Assembly: GCA_026002025.1 (NCBI GenBank)
Contig: BOAU01000033.1
Location: forward strand, 1-21,312
DNA from: Spirochaetia bacterium
GTDB taxonomy: Bacteria; Spirochaetota; Spirochaetia; Treponematales; Breznakiellaceae
Length of the DNA: 21,312 bases
Direction: 5' to 3'
The number at the start of each line of letters is the position of its first letter. Position 1 is the first letter of the stretch. Below, in pieces: positions 1 through 7,525 of the stretch. Below the pieces are notes generated by a model that was given only the letters and a program-made list of their open reading frames with translations, searched no databases and had not been told where the DNA came from. The translations under genes were made by a program, and so were the position numbers.

Positions 1-341
1 CGGGATATTACGAGGCCGCCGACATCGACGGCGCGGGGAAGGGAAAACAGTTTTTACATATAACCCTGCCCATGCTGTCGCCGGTGATCTTCTTTGTGAT
101 TATTATCAGCATGATCGGCGCCTTTCAGCTTTTCCCCCAGGTGATGATCATGATGGCCCCTGAAACCGGCGGTCCCGGAGGATCAACCATGGTCATGGTC
201 GAGCGGATTTACCGTTATGCCTTCCGGTACTATTCCATGGGCTACGCTTCCGCGATGAGCTGGATTCTCTTTGCGGTGATTTTTATTTTTACCTTTGTGC
301 AGACGAAATTACAGGATAAGTGGGTGACCTATGATACTTAA
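1..341 (+). CDS. ABC sugar transporter permease, MalF/UgpA type (5' truncated by window edge)
   Basis: This is the C-terminal end of an inner-membrane permease of a carbohydrate ABC importer. The reading frame is open from base 3 and ends at 341. The first visible residues, GYYEAADIDGAGK followed by FxxITLP, are the EAA loop that contacts the ATPase subunit; this motif is diagnostic of the family. Two hydrophobic segments follow (encoded around 72-150 and 255-310), and the protein ends with a short charged tail. Its stop codon lies inside the next gene, with an 11-base overlap, so the two permeases are translationally coupled and should form a heterodimer. The binding protein and the rest of this permease lie outside the window. 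The substrate is not readable from this fragment; the GH31 enzyme downstream points to an oligosaccharide. Confidence 0.93.
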   Translation, partial: GYYEAADIDGAGKGKQFLHITLPMLSPVIFFVIIISMIGAFQLFPQVMIMMAPETGGPGGSTMVMVERIYRYAFRYYSMGYASAMSWILFAVIFIFTFVQTKLQDKWVTYDT

Positions 342-1170
342 AAGACAGGGCAGGAAGATCGGCGGCCTGGCGCTGTTCTATAGCGCAGCGATACTATTGG
401 CCCTCGCCGCGGCAATTCCCTTTTTCTGGATGATCATAAGCTCCCTTAAAAGCAGGGGGGCGATTATGAGTATTCCGGTGGAATGGATACCAAAGGAGCC
501 GAGTTTTGACTCATACATAAAATTATTCGGCATACCCGGCTTTGGGAGGTCCATCTTCAACAGTTTTTATCTCGCCGTCATCTGTACCATAGCACAGTTA
601 TTGTGCGCGTCCATGGCTGCCTTCGCGCTGACCAAGATACCCTTTAAGGGACAGACCGGGGTATTCACCCTGTACCTTACCGCGATGATGATCCCGGTGC
701 AGGTTACCTTTATTCCCATATTTATCATCATGTCAAAATTCAATCTGACCAATAACCTTAACGCCTTTGTTTTATTGCAGATGTTCAACGCCTTTGCCAT
801 ATTCATGCTCCGCCAGCGGATGAAAACTATCAACAACGCCTATATTGAAGCCGCGGTAATTGACGGCGCAGGTTACTGGTTTATCTTCTGGAAGATCATC
901 CTGCCCCTCAGTTCCGCTACTTTGGCAACACTGGCAATCCTGGCGTTTATGGGATCATGGAACGATTATCTCCTGCCCCTGGTGTTATTAAGCGAACGCA
1001 GTAAAGCTACCATGCCCATACTGTTAAGTACCATGAATAGTCAATACGGGAACCAATACAACCTGATGATGGCAGGCTCCCTTCTGTCCATCATACCGAT
1101 ACTGATTATCTATATCTGCATGCAGAAGTATTTTAAAAATGGACTCGCCGTGGGCGGGATAAAGGGATAA
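331..1170 (+). CDS. ABC sugar transporter permease, MalG/UgpE type
   Basis: This is the second membrane subunit (279 aa) of the carbohydrate ABC importer, of usual length for CUT1-family MalG-like permeases. It starts with a cytoplasmic basic stretch and a transmembrane helix (about residues 11-32). About five more hydrophobic segments follow, and the EAA loop is at residues 171-191 (YIEAAVIDGAG then FWKIILP). The C-terminus ends in GLAVGGIKG, typical of MalG-like proteins. The ATG overlaps the end of the preceding permease by 11 bases, and the GH31 gene begins 3 bases after its stop, so all three genes belong to one operon. No ATPase gene is seen nearby; such importers often share a multi-sugar ATPase encoded elsewhere (family knowledge, not shown here). 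Confidence 0.95.
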   Translation: MILKRQGRKIGGLALFYSAAILLALAAAIPFFWMIISSLKSRGAIMSIPVEWIPKEPSFDSYIKLFGIPGFGRSIFNSFYLAVICTIAQLLCASMAAFALTKIPFKGQTGVFTLYLTAMMIPVQVTFIPIFIIMSKFNLTNNLNAFVLLQMFNAFAIFMLRQRMKTINNAYIEAAVIDGAGYWFIFWKIILPLSSATLATLAILAFMGSWNDYLLPLVLLSERSKATMPILLSTMNSQYGNQYNLMMAGSLLSIIPILIIYICMQKYFKNGLAVGGIKG

Positions 1171-1173
1171 AAG

Positions 1174-3300
1174 ATGGAACGTTTTATGTTTGATCCTGAC
1201 AATGCAAAAACACAGGATTTTTCCTTCCCCGGCGGCAGGGCGCAGCTTTCGGTGCGGGAATCTGAAACCGGCAGGATATTGGCGATACGGCTGCCCTATA
1301 AGGGCGCCTACGGTATGGGGGAGCGGTTTGACGGCCTGAACCAGAAAGGCCGCCGGGTGATAAACCGGGTGGAAGAGCATTTCTGCACCCAGGGGGATAA
1401 AGCTTATTGTCCCGCCCCGTTTTTCTTTACCGATTCAGGCTTCGGCTTGTATGTGGATACCCTGCGGGTTACGGTTTTTGAATTTGAAGAAGAAATAGTG
1501 GTGCGGGTTTTGGATAAGGCGAATTTTGACGATCCAAATGATCCGGCTTCTGCCCAGGCAGCAGTTCCGCAGGCGGCGTCATATTCAGGGAAAACAGCAA
1601 TGGTACTCTTTGCCGGGACTCCCGCTGAAATCATTTCTGAATACATGTCCTTTATCGGTACGCCGGTGCTGCCCCCCAAGTGGGTCTTTGGTCCCTGGAT
1701 TTCGGCGAACCGCTGGAAGACCCAGGCCCAGGTAGAAGAACGGCTTGGGGACCTTAAAAAATACCGCTTCCCCGCCACCGTCGTGGTTATTGAGGCTTGG
1801 AGCGACGAGGCGACCTTCTACATCTTCAACGGCGCGCACTACCGGCCGGTAAAAGGTGGCGAAGTATTAAATTATGATGATTTTACTTTTCCTGCTGATG
1901 GTCCCTGGCCAAACCCCCGGGGAATGATCAATACCATCCATGATGATGGGTTGCGTCTGGTCTTATGGCAGATTCCGGTTTACAAAAAACAGGAAGATAG
2001 CGATCCTGTTACCGTTCAGCGTGACGCCGACAATGATTATGCGGTTCAACAGAAACTCTGTGTAAGGGAAAAAGGGGGAACGCCCTATGCCATTCCGCCG
2101 GGACACTGGTTTGCCGGTTCCCTGCTGCCTGACTTTACCAATCCCGAAACACGCAGGCTCTGGTTTGCAAAACGGCGCTATCTCCTTGACATTGGTGTTG
2201 ACGGCTTTAAAACCGACGGCGGTGAATTCATCTACAGTGATGATGTAGTATTCCACAACGGCGCAGGCGGCGCGGAGATGAAAAACGGCTATGCACAAAC
2301 CTATACCACCGCCTATCAAAATTTTCTGGGGAAACATGGCGATACGGACAAAGTCCTTTTCAGCAGGGCCGGATATTCAGGGCAGCATACTACTCCCATA
2401 CTCTGGGCGGGGGATCAGCAATCGACTTTTGAGGAGCTGCAAAGCCAGCTGCGGGCAGGGCTTTCCGCCGCACTTTCAGGAATTATTTTCTGGGGCTTCG
2501 ACATAGGCGGTTTCGCAGGCCCTCTGCCGAGGCCGGAGCTCTACCTCCGCGCCACAGAGCTCGCCTGTTTCTGCCCGGTCATGCAGTGGCACTCGGAACC
2601 GGAGGGGGGTCAATTCAGTGATCTGCTCAAATCATCAGGCGGGAACAACGAGCGCAGCCCCTGGAATATCGCGGAAGGCATAGATGGCACGGCTTTTCTG
2701 GAACATATCCGGTTCTATCATAATCTCAGGATGAATTTGCTGCCCTACCTCTATTCGGAAGCCCGCTGCTGTGTGCGGGATCGGAAACCACTGATGCGGC
2801 CCCTGATCTACGATTGGCCCTTAAGCGAGGCTGCCGGTAAAGCTTCAGAATCGGGGCAGTTCATGCTGGGGCGGGCCATTTTGGCAGCGCCGGTGCTGGA
2901 GCCGGGAAAGGATTCCCGTTCCCTCTGGCTGCCCGAGGGGGAATGGTACGGTTTTTTTGATAACCGGTTTTATGCCGGGGGCGCATGGATCGATGCGCCC
3001 TGCGAAGACGGGATTCCGGTTTTTGTCAAAAGCGGTTCGGCGATCCCGCTGAATTGCCTTGCGGGAAATTCCGGGGATGAAGGCGGCGCTCTGGGCAGCC
3101 CGGTGGGAAACCGTATCAATGGTTACCGGAACCTGTACTTCCGCCTCTATGGGAATAGCGGCCAAACTCATTTTGAGGATGATCTGGGAAATGATTTTGA
3201 TCTTCAGTGGGAAGCCGCCGGAAATCCGGCACAAAAGGGCCGGGCGGTTTCGCCCTATACCTCCGGCGTAATTTGCAAAGGATCAGCCGCTATTTTTTAA
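1174..3300 (+). CDS. Glycoside hydrolase family 31 (alpha-glucosidase/alpha-xylosidase-like)
   Basis: This 708-residue retaining alpha-glycosidase has no signal peptide and so is probably cytoplasmic. An N-terminal beta-sandwich (about 1-165, with GMGERFDGLNQKG) precedes the (beta/alpha)8 barrel, which begins around PPKWVFGPWISANRW. The likely catalytic nucleophile is Asp348 in FKTDGGE. The likely acid/base is Asp414 in WAGDQQSTFEEL, followed by the GIIFWGFDIGGF strand typical of GH31. A C-terminal beta-domain starts after about residue 520. The start is the ATG three bases after the upstream permease stop. Position directly behind two sugar permeases implies hydrolysis of the imported alpha-linked oligosaccharide. 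The WSDEATFYIF segment resembles bacterial alpha-xylosidase/alpha-glucosidase subgroups, but exact specificity cannot be assigned. The stop overlaps the convergent gene by 3 bases. Confidence 0.93.
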   Translation: MERFMFDPDNAKTQDFSFPGGRAQLSVRESETGRILAIRLPYKGAYGMGERFDGLNQKGRRVINRVEEHFCTQGDKAYCPAPFFFTDSGFGLYVDTLRVTVFEFEEEIVVRVLDKANFDDPNDPASAQAAVPQAASYSGKTAMVLFAGTPAEIISEYMSFIGTPVLPPKWVFGPWISANRWKTQAQVEERLGDLKKYRFPATVVVIEAWSDEATFYIFNGAHYRPVKGGEVLNYDDFTFPADGPWPNPRGMINTIHDDGLRLVLWQIPVYKKQEDSDPVTVQRDADNDYAVQQKLCVREKGGTPYAIPPGHWFAGSLLPDFTNPETRRLWFAKRRYLLDIGVDGFKTDGGEFIYSDDVVFHNGAGGAEMKNGYAQTYTTAYQNFLGKHGDTDKVLFSRAGYSGQHTTPILWAGDQQSTFEELQSQLRAGLSAALSGIIFWGFDIGGFAGPLPRPELYLRATELACFCPVMQWHSEPEGGQFSDLLKSSGGNNERSPWNIAEGIDGTAFLEHIRFYHNLRMNLLPYLYSEARCCVRDRKPLMRPLIYDWPLSEAAGKASESGQFMLGRAILAAPVLEPGKDSRSLWLPEGEWYGFFDNRFYAGGAWIDAPCEDGIPVFVKSGSAIPLNCLAGNSGDEGGALGSPVGNRINGYRNLYFRLYGNSGQTHFEDDLGNDFDLQWEAAGNPAQKGRAVSPYTSGVICKGSAAIF

Positions 3301-3983
3301 CTCATGTTCCAGATCGCAAACCAGTGGCAGACCGCCCCTGCAAGGACAAAGGCGTGCCAGATCACGTGGGACATGCGGCGGTTGTGGCGGCCGTACCAGA
3401 TGGTCCCCATTGAATAGGCGATCCCCCCGGCGGCCAGGAAGATGATGCTGCTCAGGGGGATGCTCCGGTACAGGCGGAAAAATCCTATGACAAGGGCCCA
3501 GCCCATGAGCAGATATACTAGCAGTTCCGCCTTTTTGATGAATTTGCAGTTTGCCGCGTAAAGGGCGATTCCTGTTGCAGCGAGCCCCCACTCAATGCCG
3601 AAATAGACCCAGCCCAATGCGCCCCGGAAGCCCAGCAGGCTGAAGGGGGTATAGGTCCCGGCAATCAAAAAGTAAATCGCCGAATGGTCCAGGATGCGGA
3701 AAACCCGCTTTGCCCCCTCATGCTGAATGGCGTGGTACAGGGTGGAAGCCAGGAACATGATGATCAGGGAAATGCCAAAGAGGCTGAAGGACACAAGCGC
3801 CAGCGGCCCGCCAACGCTGCCCCCCAGGTAACCGTTGGCCCGGAGCAGAAGGAGCGTCAGCCCCGCAATGGCCACCAGTGCCCCAAGGCCGTGCAATACG
3901 GAATTGGCTATTTCTTCGCCCGGTGTCTGAAAGGGCAGGGGAGCGGGGATCGTATACAAAATTTCCGGATTACGCATTTTCAA
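3297..3983 (-). CDS. trhA: Hemolysin III / TrhA (PAQR-like) family membrane protein
   Basis: This 228-residue protein has seven predicted membrane segments and matches the hemolysin III (YqfA/TrhA, PAQR-related) family. Family signatures seen are EEIANSVLHGLG near the N-terminus, an S-x3-H motif (ASTLYH), LDHSAIYFLIAGTYTPF, and the C-terminal HVIWHAFVLAGAVCHW. These Ser/His/Asp residues form the presumed metal site in the superfamily. The name is historical and most members are not toxins; a role in membrane homeostasis is assumed for bacterial members. The likely start is TTG at 3983 because AGGGGGG lies about 5 bases upstream and the TTG overlaps the rlmJ stop (TTGA). An in-frame ATG two codons later (3977) is the alternative. 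It is the last gene of the leftward operon and converges with the GH31 gene. Confidence 0.93.
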   Translation of the reverse strand: MKMRNPEILYTIPAPLPFQTPGEEIANSVLHGLGALVAIAGLTLLLLRANGYLGGSVGGPLALVSFSLFGISLIIMFLASTLYHAIQHEGAKRVFRILDHSAIYFLIAGTYTPFSLLGFRGALGWVYFGIEWGLAATGIALYAANCKFIKKAELLVYLLMGWALVIGFFRLYRSIPLSSIIFLAAGGIAYSMGTIWYGRHNRRMSHVIWHAFVLAGAVCHWFAIWNMS

Positions 3984-4894
3984 TAAGACCCCCCTTGAGC
4001 CTCATAGTTGCAAAGACCCCAGCCGTTTTTCCCGATGCCCATGATTTCCCCCAACAGGGGGAGACTTTCTTCCAGCGCAGACTTTAAAGTCCAGGGGGGA
4101 TTGAAAATGACGAGACCGCTGCCATACATGCCCCGGGGGGAGTTTGCCGGCGGGCTGTCTTTGAGTGCGGTGTAAAATTCGATCCCCAGGCGGTTCCCGT
4201 CGTATAGGCCCAGTAAAGTTTCCTGAAAGGAGAGGCCTTCCCCTGGTCGGGGATCGATGTGGAGCAGGGGATGCCAGATGATATAGGTTCCGGTAGAAAA
4301 ACGTTTAATGGCATCGGAAAGGACCTGGGGCAGCAGGACATAATCGTCCTTTACTTCGTAGGAAGGGTCGATAAGGATAAGGCCCCGTCGGGACAGGGGC
4401 GGGAGGATGCCCTTAAGCCCCGCAAAACCGTCCTCTTTGCGGAGGCTGAAACGCCGGTCCCCGCCCAGAAGGCCATTGAGGGCGGTAAAATCCTCCGGGT
4501 GCAGCTCGAAACAACAGGCCCGGTCCCCATCGCGCAGCAGCCGCCTGATAATTTCCGGGGAGCCGGGGTAGGGCAGGGCCGCCGGGTCCGTTGCGCCGCC
4601 GAAGCCGGTCACTTCCAGATAGCGCCGGATCATCGCGGGCAGGGGCCCCTGGTCCGGGGCGGACACTGTGCCAATGTCGGCGACTCCGGGCATTGTACCA
4701 ATGCCTTTCTCCCACTCACGGTTTTTGGCGGCAAAACCTTCGAGTAAAGGGTAGGAACCGGCGCCTGCATGGGTGTCGATGCAGAGCAGGGGCTTTTCCT
4801 TTTGGAGCAGGTAATCAAGGCAGAAAATCAGGACCATGTGCTTGAGCACATCCGCGGAATTTCCCGCGTGAAAACCATGACGGTAACTGAGCAT
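3980..4894 (-). CDS. rlmJ: 23S rRNA (adenine-N6)-methyltransferase RlmJ
   Basis: This 304-residue SAM-dependent enzyme should methylate N6 of the adenine equivalent to A2030 of 23S rRNA. The N-terminus MLSYRHGFHAGNSADVLKH is almost diagnostic for RlmJ. The SAM-binding loop is DTHAGAGSYPL (residues 40-50), PYPGSP is at 108-113, and motif IV (GLILIDPSYEVKDDY) is around residues 171-185. A SGLVIFNPPW segment closes the domain. Motif IV reads DPSY (176-179) instead of the usual DPPY, which is unusual for an N6-adenine methyltransferase. An AAAGGGG ribosome binding site lies about 11 bases before the ATG. It is co-directional with the sigma-like gene 25 bases upstream and overlaps the hemolysin-III gene by 4 bases. 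Confidence 0.96.
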   Translation of the reverse strand: MLSYRHGFHAGNSADVLKHMVLIFCLDYLLQKEKPLLCIDTHAGAGSYPLLEGFAAKNREWEKGIGTMPGVADIGTVSAPDQGPLPAMIRRYLEVTGFGGATDPAALPYPGSPEIIRRLLRDGDRACCFELHPEDFTALNGLLGGDRRFSLRKEDGFAGLKGILPPLSRRGLILIDPSYEVKDDYVLLPQVLSDAIKRFSTGTYIIWHPLLHIDPRPGEGLSFQETLLGLYDGNRLGIEFYTALKDSPPANSPRGMYGSGLVIFNPPWTLKSALEESLPLLGEIMGIGKNGWGLCNYEAQGGSY

Positions 4895-4919
4895 GGTTTA
4901 TGATACCCCTTTCGGCCCG

Positions 4920-5798
4920 TCAATTCAATTTAGCGCTTGTTTTGGCTGCCGCCGCATTGGCTGATTTCGCGGCCTTCTCGTTGATTTTCAGCCGGGTCCG
5001 CAGGGCAAAAAGCCCCGAAGCAACGGTCCCCCGCGAAATTCCCAGGACTTCCGCGATTTGCTGATTGGTGGCGTCCGTCCGTATCCTTGCGAGGCGTTTC
5101 CTCATGGCTGCAAGCCGGATGCGCGCCCGCCCAAGCTGGTCCTGCATCTTTTCATGGTAGATGGAATCCCGGGGCGCTGAGTTAAGCCTTTTTTCATAGG
5201 CAATGCACCGGTAGAACTGGCTGTGGATCCGTTCCTTGAGGCCCTGAATCTCTTCTTCCCGCTCGGTCCGCTGGGAACGCAGGTCCGCTATCATTTTTTT
5301 GATCCGTTCTTTTTCCACCCCGATGGAAGGGGCGATCCGGTCCAGAAAATCATCGGAAACATAGTAGTATGATTTCAGGGTCAGGAGGAGGATCTGCCGG
5401 GGGTTCAGGACAGGCTGGGGCTCCGGCCTTTTTTCAGGATATTCCGGTTCGCTCTCGCAGGCCTCCATGTCGGAGGCCTGGGCAGTCCAGGCGGCATATT
5501 CGGTGATATGGTGATCTATCCGCCGGGAAAGGTACTCTTTGACGGAACAGCGGACCAGGGCGCAGATATAGGCCGAAAAGGAAGCCCCCGTTTCCCTATA
5601 GTTTGTTATGGCCGTACTCAAACGGGGGTAGAGCCAGCATAAATAATCGATGTTTTCTTCCTCATCCCCTTCAAAAAGAAAAAAATACCGGGAATTCTCG
5701 CGGATTGTTTTGAAGATAATCCCCTCGAAGTCCCTTTTTCCCAGAAGCCCCTTTGCATACTGTGCAAAAAAACCGTTGAGCGATGAAAGTTCCTGCAT
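4920..5798 (-). CDS. Putative sigma-70-like / helix-turn-helix regulatory protein
   Basis: This 292-residue basic protein has no clear enzymatic motif. A segment around residues 40-95 (EENIDYLCWLYPRLSTAITNY through FSAYICALVRCSVKEYLSRR) resembles sigma-factor region 2. A middle part (about 130-175) reads like a second helical DNA-binding unit (SDDFLDRIAPSIGVEKERIKKMI). A charged coiled segment follows, and a clear helix-turn-helix of region-4 style is near the C-terminus (NQQIAEVLGISRGTVASGLFALRTRLKI). The C-terminal tail is Ala/Lys-rich. The start was set at the ATG at 5798 because AGGAG (5806-5810 on the plus strand) sits 7 bases upstream; a TTG seven codons earlier lacks this spacing. It lies between a DHH phosphoesterase and rlmJ in the same direction. 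It may be an atypical sigma factor or a spirochaete-specific regulator; the exact role is unknown. Confidence 0.75.
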   Translation of the reverse strand: MQELSSLNGFFAQYAKGLLGKRDFEGIIFKTIRENSRYFFLFEGDEEENIDYLCWLYPRLSTAITNYRETGASFSAYICALVRCSVKEYLSRRIDHHITEYAAWTAQASDMEACESEPEYPEKRPEPQPVLNPRQILLLTLKSYYYVSDDFLDRIAPSIGVEKERIKKMIADLRSQRTEREEEIQGLKERIHSQFYRCIAYEKRLNSAPRDSIYHEKMQDQLGRARIRLAAMRKRLARIRTDATNQQIAEVLGISRGTVASGLFALRTRLKINEKAAKSANAAAAKTSAKLN

Positions 5799-5815
5799 GA
5801 TGCCGCTCCTTTCAA

Positions 5816-5830
5816 TCAATAATCTATTGA
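5816..5830. repeat. 15-bp inverted repeat upstream of the sigma-like gene
   Basis: TCAATA-ATC-TATTGA has perfect 6-bp arms with a 3-base centre. It lies just upstream of the AGGAG ribosome binding site of the sigma-like gene (5798), in the 92-base gap after the DHH gene. It could be an operator or a small RNA hairpin; A/T-rich palindromes of this size can also occur by chance. Confidence 0.4.
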
Positions 5831-5890
5831 AATAATGGCAATAAGATGCGGTTTTGGATCGGTTTTTATGACAGATGTAATATTGATTTT

Positions 5891-6895
5891 TTAAGGGAAC
5901 ACTTTTTCAAAGGCGGCAAGGATTTTCGGCTTCCATTCTGCGATGGTTCCCGGAACCATAAGCCCCGCGGCGTTCTTGTGCCCCCCGCCGCCGAAGGATG
6001 CGGCAATAAGGGACACATCGACCTGGTCCCGTGAACGGAAACCTATGGCGCATTTCCCCGGCGAGGGGCCGTCGGAAGCGGTGGGCCGCACCGGGCTTTC
6101 CTGGCGGATGACCGCGACGGCCTCCACCCCCGCCACAGATTGCAGCAGCTGGTAGATCATATCCGAATCCCGGCCCTCAAGGCCGAAGGCTTGAGTTTCT
6201 TCGTATTCCTCGGAACTGAGGATCAGGCGGCCGTCAAAGTATTCTTCCGCACGGGAAAGGACCAGGCCCATGAGTTTACGGGAATTCAGGGATTTACCCC
6301 CGTTGATAGCCTGAAAAACCTTTTTGGGATTCGCCCCGGCCTGAATCATCCGGCTGGCGTAGGCAAAGGTTTCCGCCCCGCCGTCATCCGCATGGCGGAA
6401 AAAACCCGTATCGGTGCAGAGACCGAAGAGGAGGAAGGCCGCCTCCTCCGCGGTAGGGGTTAGGCCCAGGGCTTCTATAAGGCCCAGGATCATAAAGGTG
6501 ACCGAGGGCGCATGGGGGTCCAGAAAGATGAGGGCCCCTGCAGGGTGATCCCCGGTTATATGGTGATCGATAAGCGCCAGGGGGAGCCCCTTAAGGCAGG
6601 GTTCAAGGTCCCCGGTCCGGTGCAGGCCGGAACAGTCCGTCACAATGACCCGCGCCCCTTCCCGTTCCTTTTCCCCGGGCCTGGCCATAAAGCGATCCGC
6701 ATAGGGCATAATCTCGGTCCGCTTAAAGGGCCCCGCAGAGCAGGGGATCGCCTCTTTGCCCAGGCGCCGCAGGGCAGAGACAAGGGCAAGCTGGCTCCCC
6801 ACGCAGTCGCCGTCTGGCTCCTCATGCCCCCCTACGAGAAATTTCGAGCCTGTTTCGATAAAATCGATAATTTCCGCGGGAACCGGCTTCGCCAT
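5891..6895 (-). CDS. DHH-family phosphoesterase (NrnA-like oligoribonuclease / pAp phosphatase)
   Basis: This 334-residue DHH/DHHA1 phosphoesterase has metal-binding motifs in order: HEEPDGDCVGS (residues 24-34), TDCSG around Asp87, DHH at 110-112, and TDTGFF further on. Its DHHA1 substrate-binding domain ends in FGGGGHKNAAG (GGGGH at 302-306). This order and length fit the NrnA group, which degrades short RNA oligonucleotides and dephosphorylates pAp in the cytoplasm. Ala is replaced by Cys in the usual PDGDAxGS, and TDCSG replaces the more common D-x-S arrangement; both are conservative. The ATG lies 6 bases after the stop of the secreted small protein upstream, with no strong ribosome binding site, so translational coupling is likely. 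Confidence 0.93.
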   Translation of the reverse strand: MAKPVPAEIIDFIETGSKFLVGGHEEPDGDCVGSQLALVSALRRLGKEAIPCSAGPFKRTEIMPYADRFMARPGEKEREGARVIVTDCSGLHRTGDLEPCLKGLPLALIDHHITGDHPAGALIFLDPHAPSVTFMILGLIEALGLTPTAEEAAFLLFGLCTDTGFFRHADDGGAETFAYASRMIQAGANPKKVFQAINGGKSLNSRKLMGLVLSRAEEYFDGRLILSSEEYEETQAFGLEGRDSDMIYQLLQSVAGVEAVAVIRQESPVRPTASDGPSPGKCAIGFRSRDQVDVSLIAASFGGGGHKNAAGLMVPGTIAEWKPKILAAFEKVFP

Positions 6896-6901
6896 GTCAG
6901 C

Positions 6902-7315
6902 TTAAAATTCGAGCCTTATATCCTCGACATTTTCAAAACGGTCGTCAATATTCGTTGACATCGGGATAGTTCCCCAGGTTTCGTGGGCCGTAGACCTGCG
7001 GATATAGAGACGGACATGGCTAAAATCACCATTCTGATAGTACACGGTCAAAGAAGGCCAAGTCTTTCCGGACCCCAAATAGACTATCTCCCCTTTACCG
7101 GCGGCCCCGGCAAACCATTCCTCGGGAAGATAGGCATAGGCCATCTTGGCATTCGCCTTCTGGTACTGGACCACATAGCCCTTCCGATAGGAATATACCT
7201 TTTCTATAGGCACATTGACATAAAAAGAGTCCGCCTCCTTGCCTTCGGAAATCTGGGCAAACAGGGGCGCGGAAAGGGCCGCCAAAACAATCACCGCAAA
7301 CATAAGCTTTTTCAT
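6902..7315 (-). CDS. Secreted small protein of unknown function
   Basis: This 137-residue protein has a clear signal peptide (MKKLMFAVIVLAALSAPLFA, probable cleavage after AlaPheAla-Gln, about residue 20). The mature part is beta-rich, with no family I recognise. It contains several aromatic strands (YVVQYQKANAKMAYAYL, SLTVYYQNGDFSHVRLYIRR) and GKTWP. There is no lipobox Cys, so it is probably periplasmic. GGAGG lies 6 bases before the ATG, and the gene is first behind the promoter at 7348-7376. It heads the leftward operon with the DHH phosphoesterase. Function cannot be inferred from context. Confidence 0.85.
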   Translation of the reverse strand: MKKLMFAVIVLAALSAPLFAQISEGKEADSFYVNVPIEKVYSYRKGYVVQYQKANAKMAYAYLPEEWFAGAAGKGEIVYLGSGKTWPSLTVYYQNGDFSHVRLYIRRSTAHETWGTIPMSTNIDDRFENVEDIRLEF

Positions 7316-7347
7316 GTCAATCCTCCAATTTTCTCAATGTTCTGTTA

Positions 7348-7376
7348 ATTATAATGGGGGAGCGCCTTTGCGTAAA
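7348..7376 (-). promoter_or_regulatory. Sigma-70-type promoter for the leftward operon
   Basis: On the minus strand a perfect TATAAT (plus-strand 7348-7353) is preceded by TTTACG (7371-7376, 4 of 6 matches to TTGACA) with exactly 17 bases between. The predicted start falls about 25-30 bases upstream of the ATG at 7315, leaving room for the GGAGG site. It would drive the secreted protein, DHH, sigma-like, rlmJ and hemolysin-III genes. Confidence 0.75.
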
Positions 7377-7482
7377 GAGCCCCAGGCAGTATATAGGCTA
7401 AAAACGGTGTCAGGCACCCTTTCAGGTTCTGTTCGCGCTTATAATCTAAATATACCGGGGAAGGGCAGGATTCAATATTTGC

Positions 7483-7517
7483 GGATGATTGATCATCCCC
7501 CCTTCCTTTGCTACACT
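7483..7517 (+). promoter_or_regulatory. Candidate serS promoter with overlapping palindrome
   Basis: TTGATC (7489-7494) and TACACT (7512-7517) are 17 bases apart, a fair sigma-70 promoter. The -35 box lies inside a perfect inverted repeat, GGATGAT-TG-ATCATCC (7483-7498), which could be an operator. The predicted transcription start is only 1-2 bases from the serS ATG at 7526. A second perfect TATAAT at 7440-7445 has no convincing -35 and might provide a longer leader instead. Confidence 0.5.
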
Positions 7518-7525
7518 GAACCATC

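Noticed and set aside
6902..7315. Possible shared domain with the N-terminal part of the SPOR protein (both have KTWP before a beta strand)
   Set aside because: Similarity is limited to a few residues and alignment needs gaps; not enough to claim homology.
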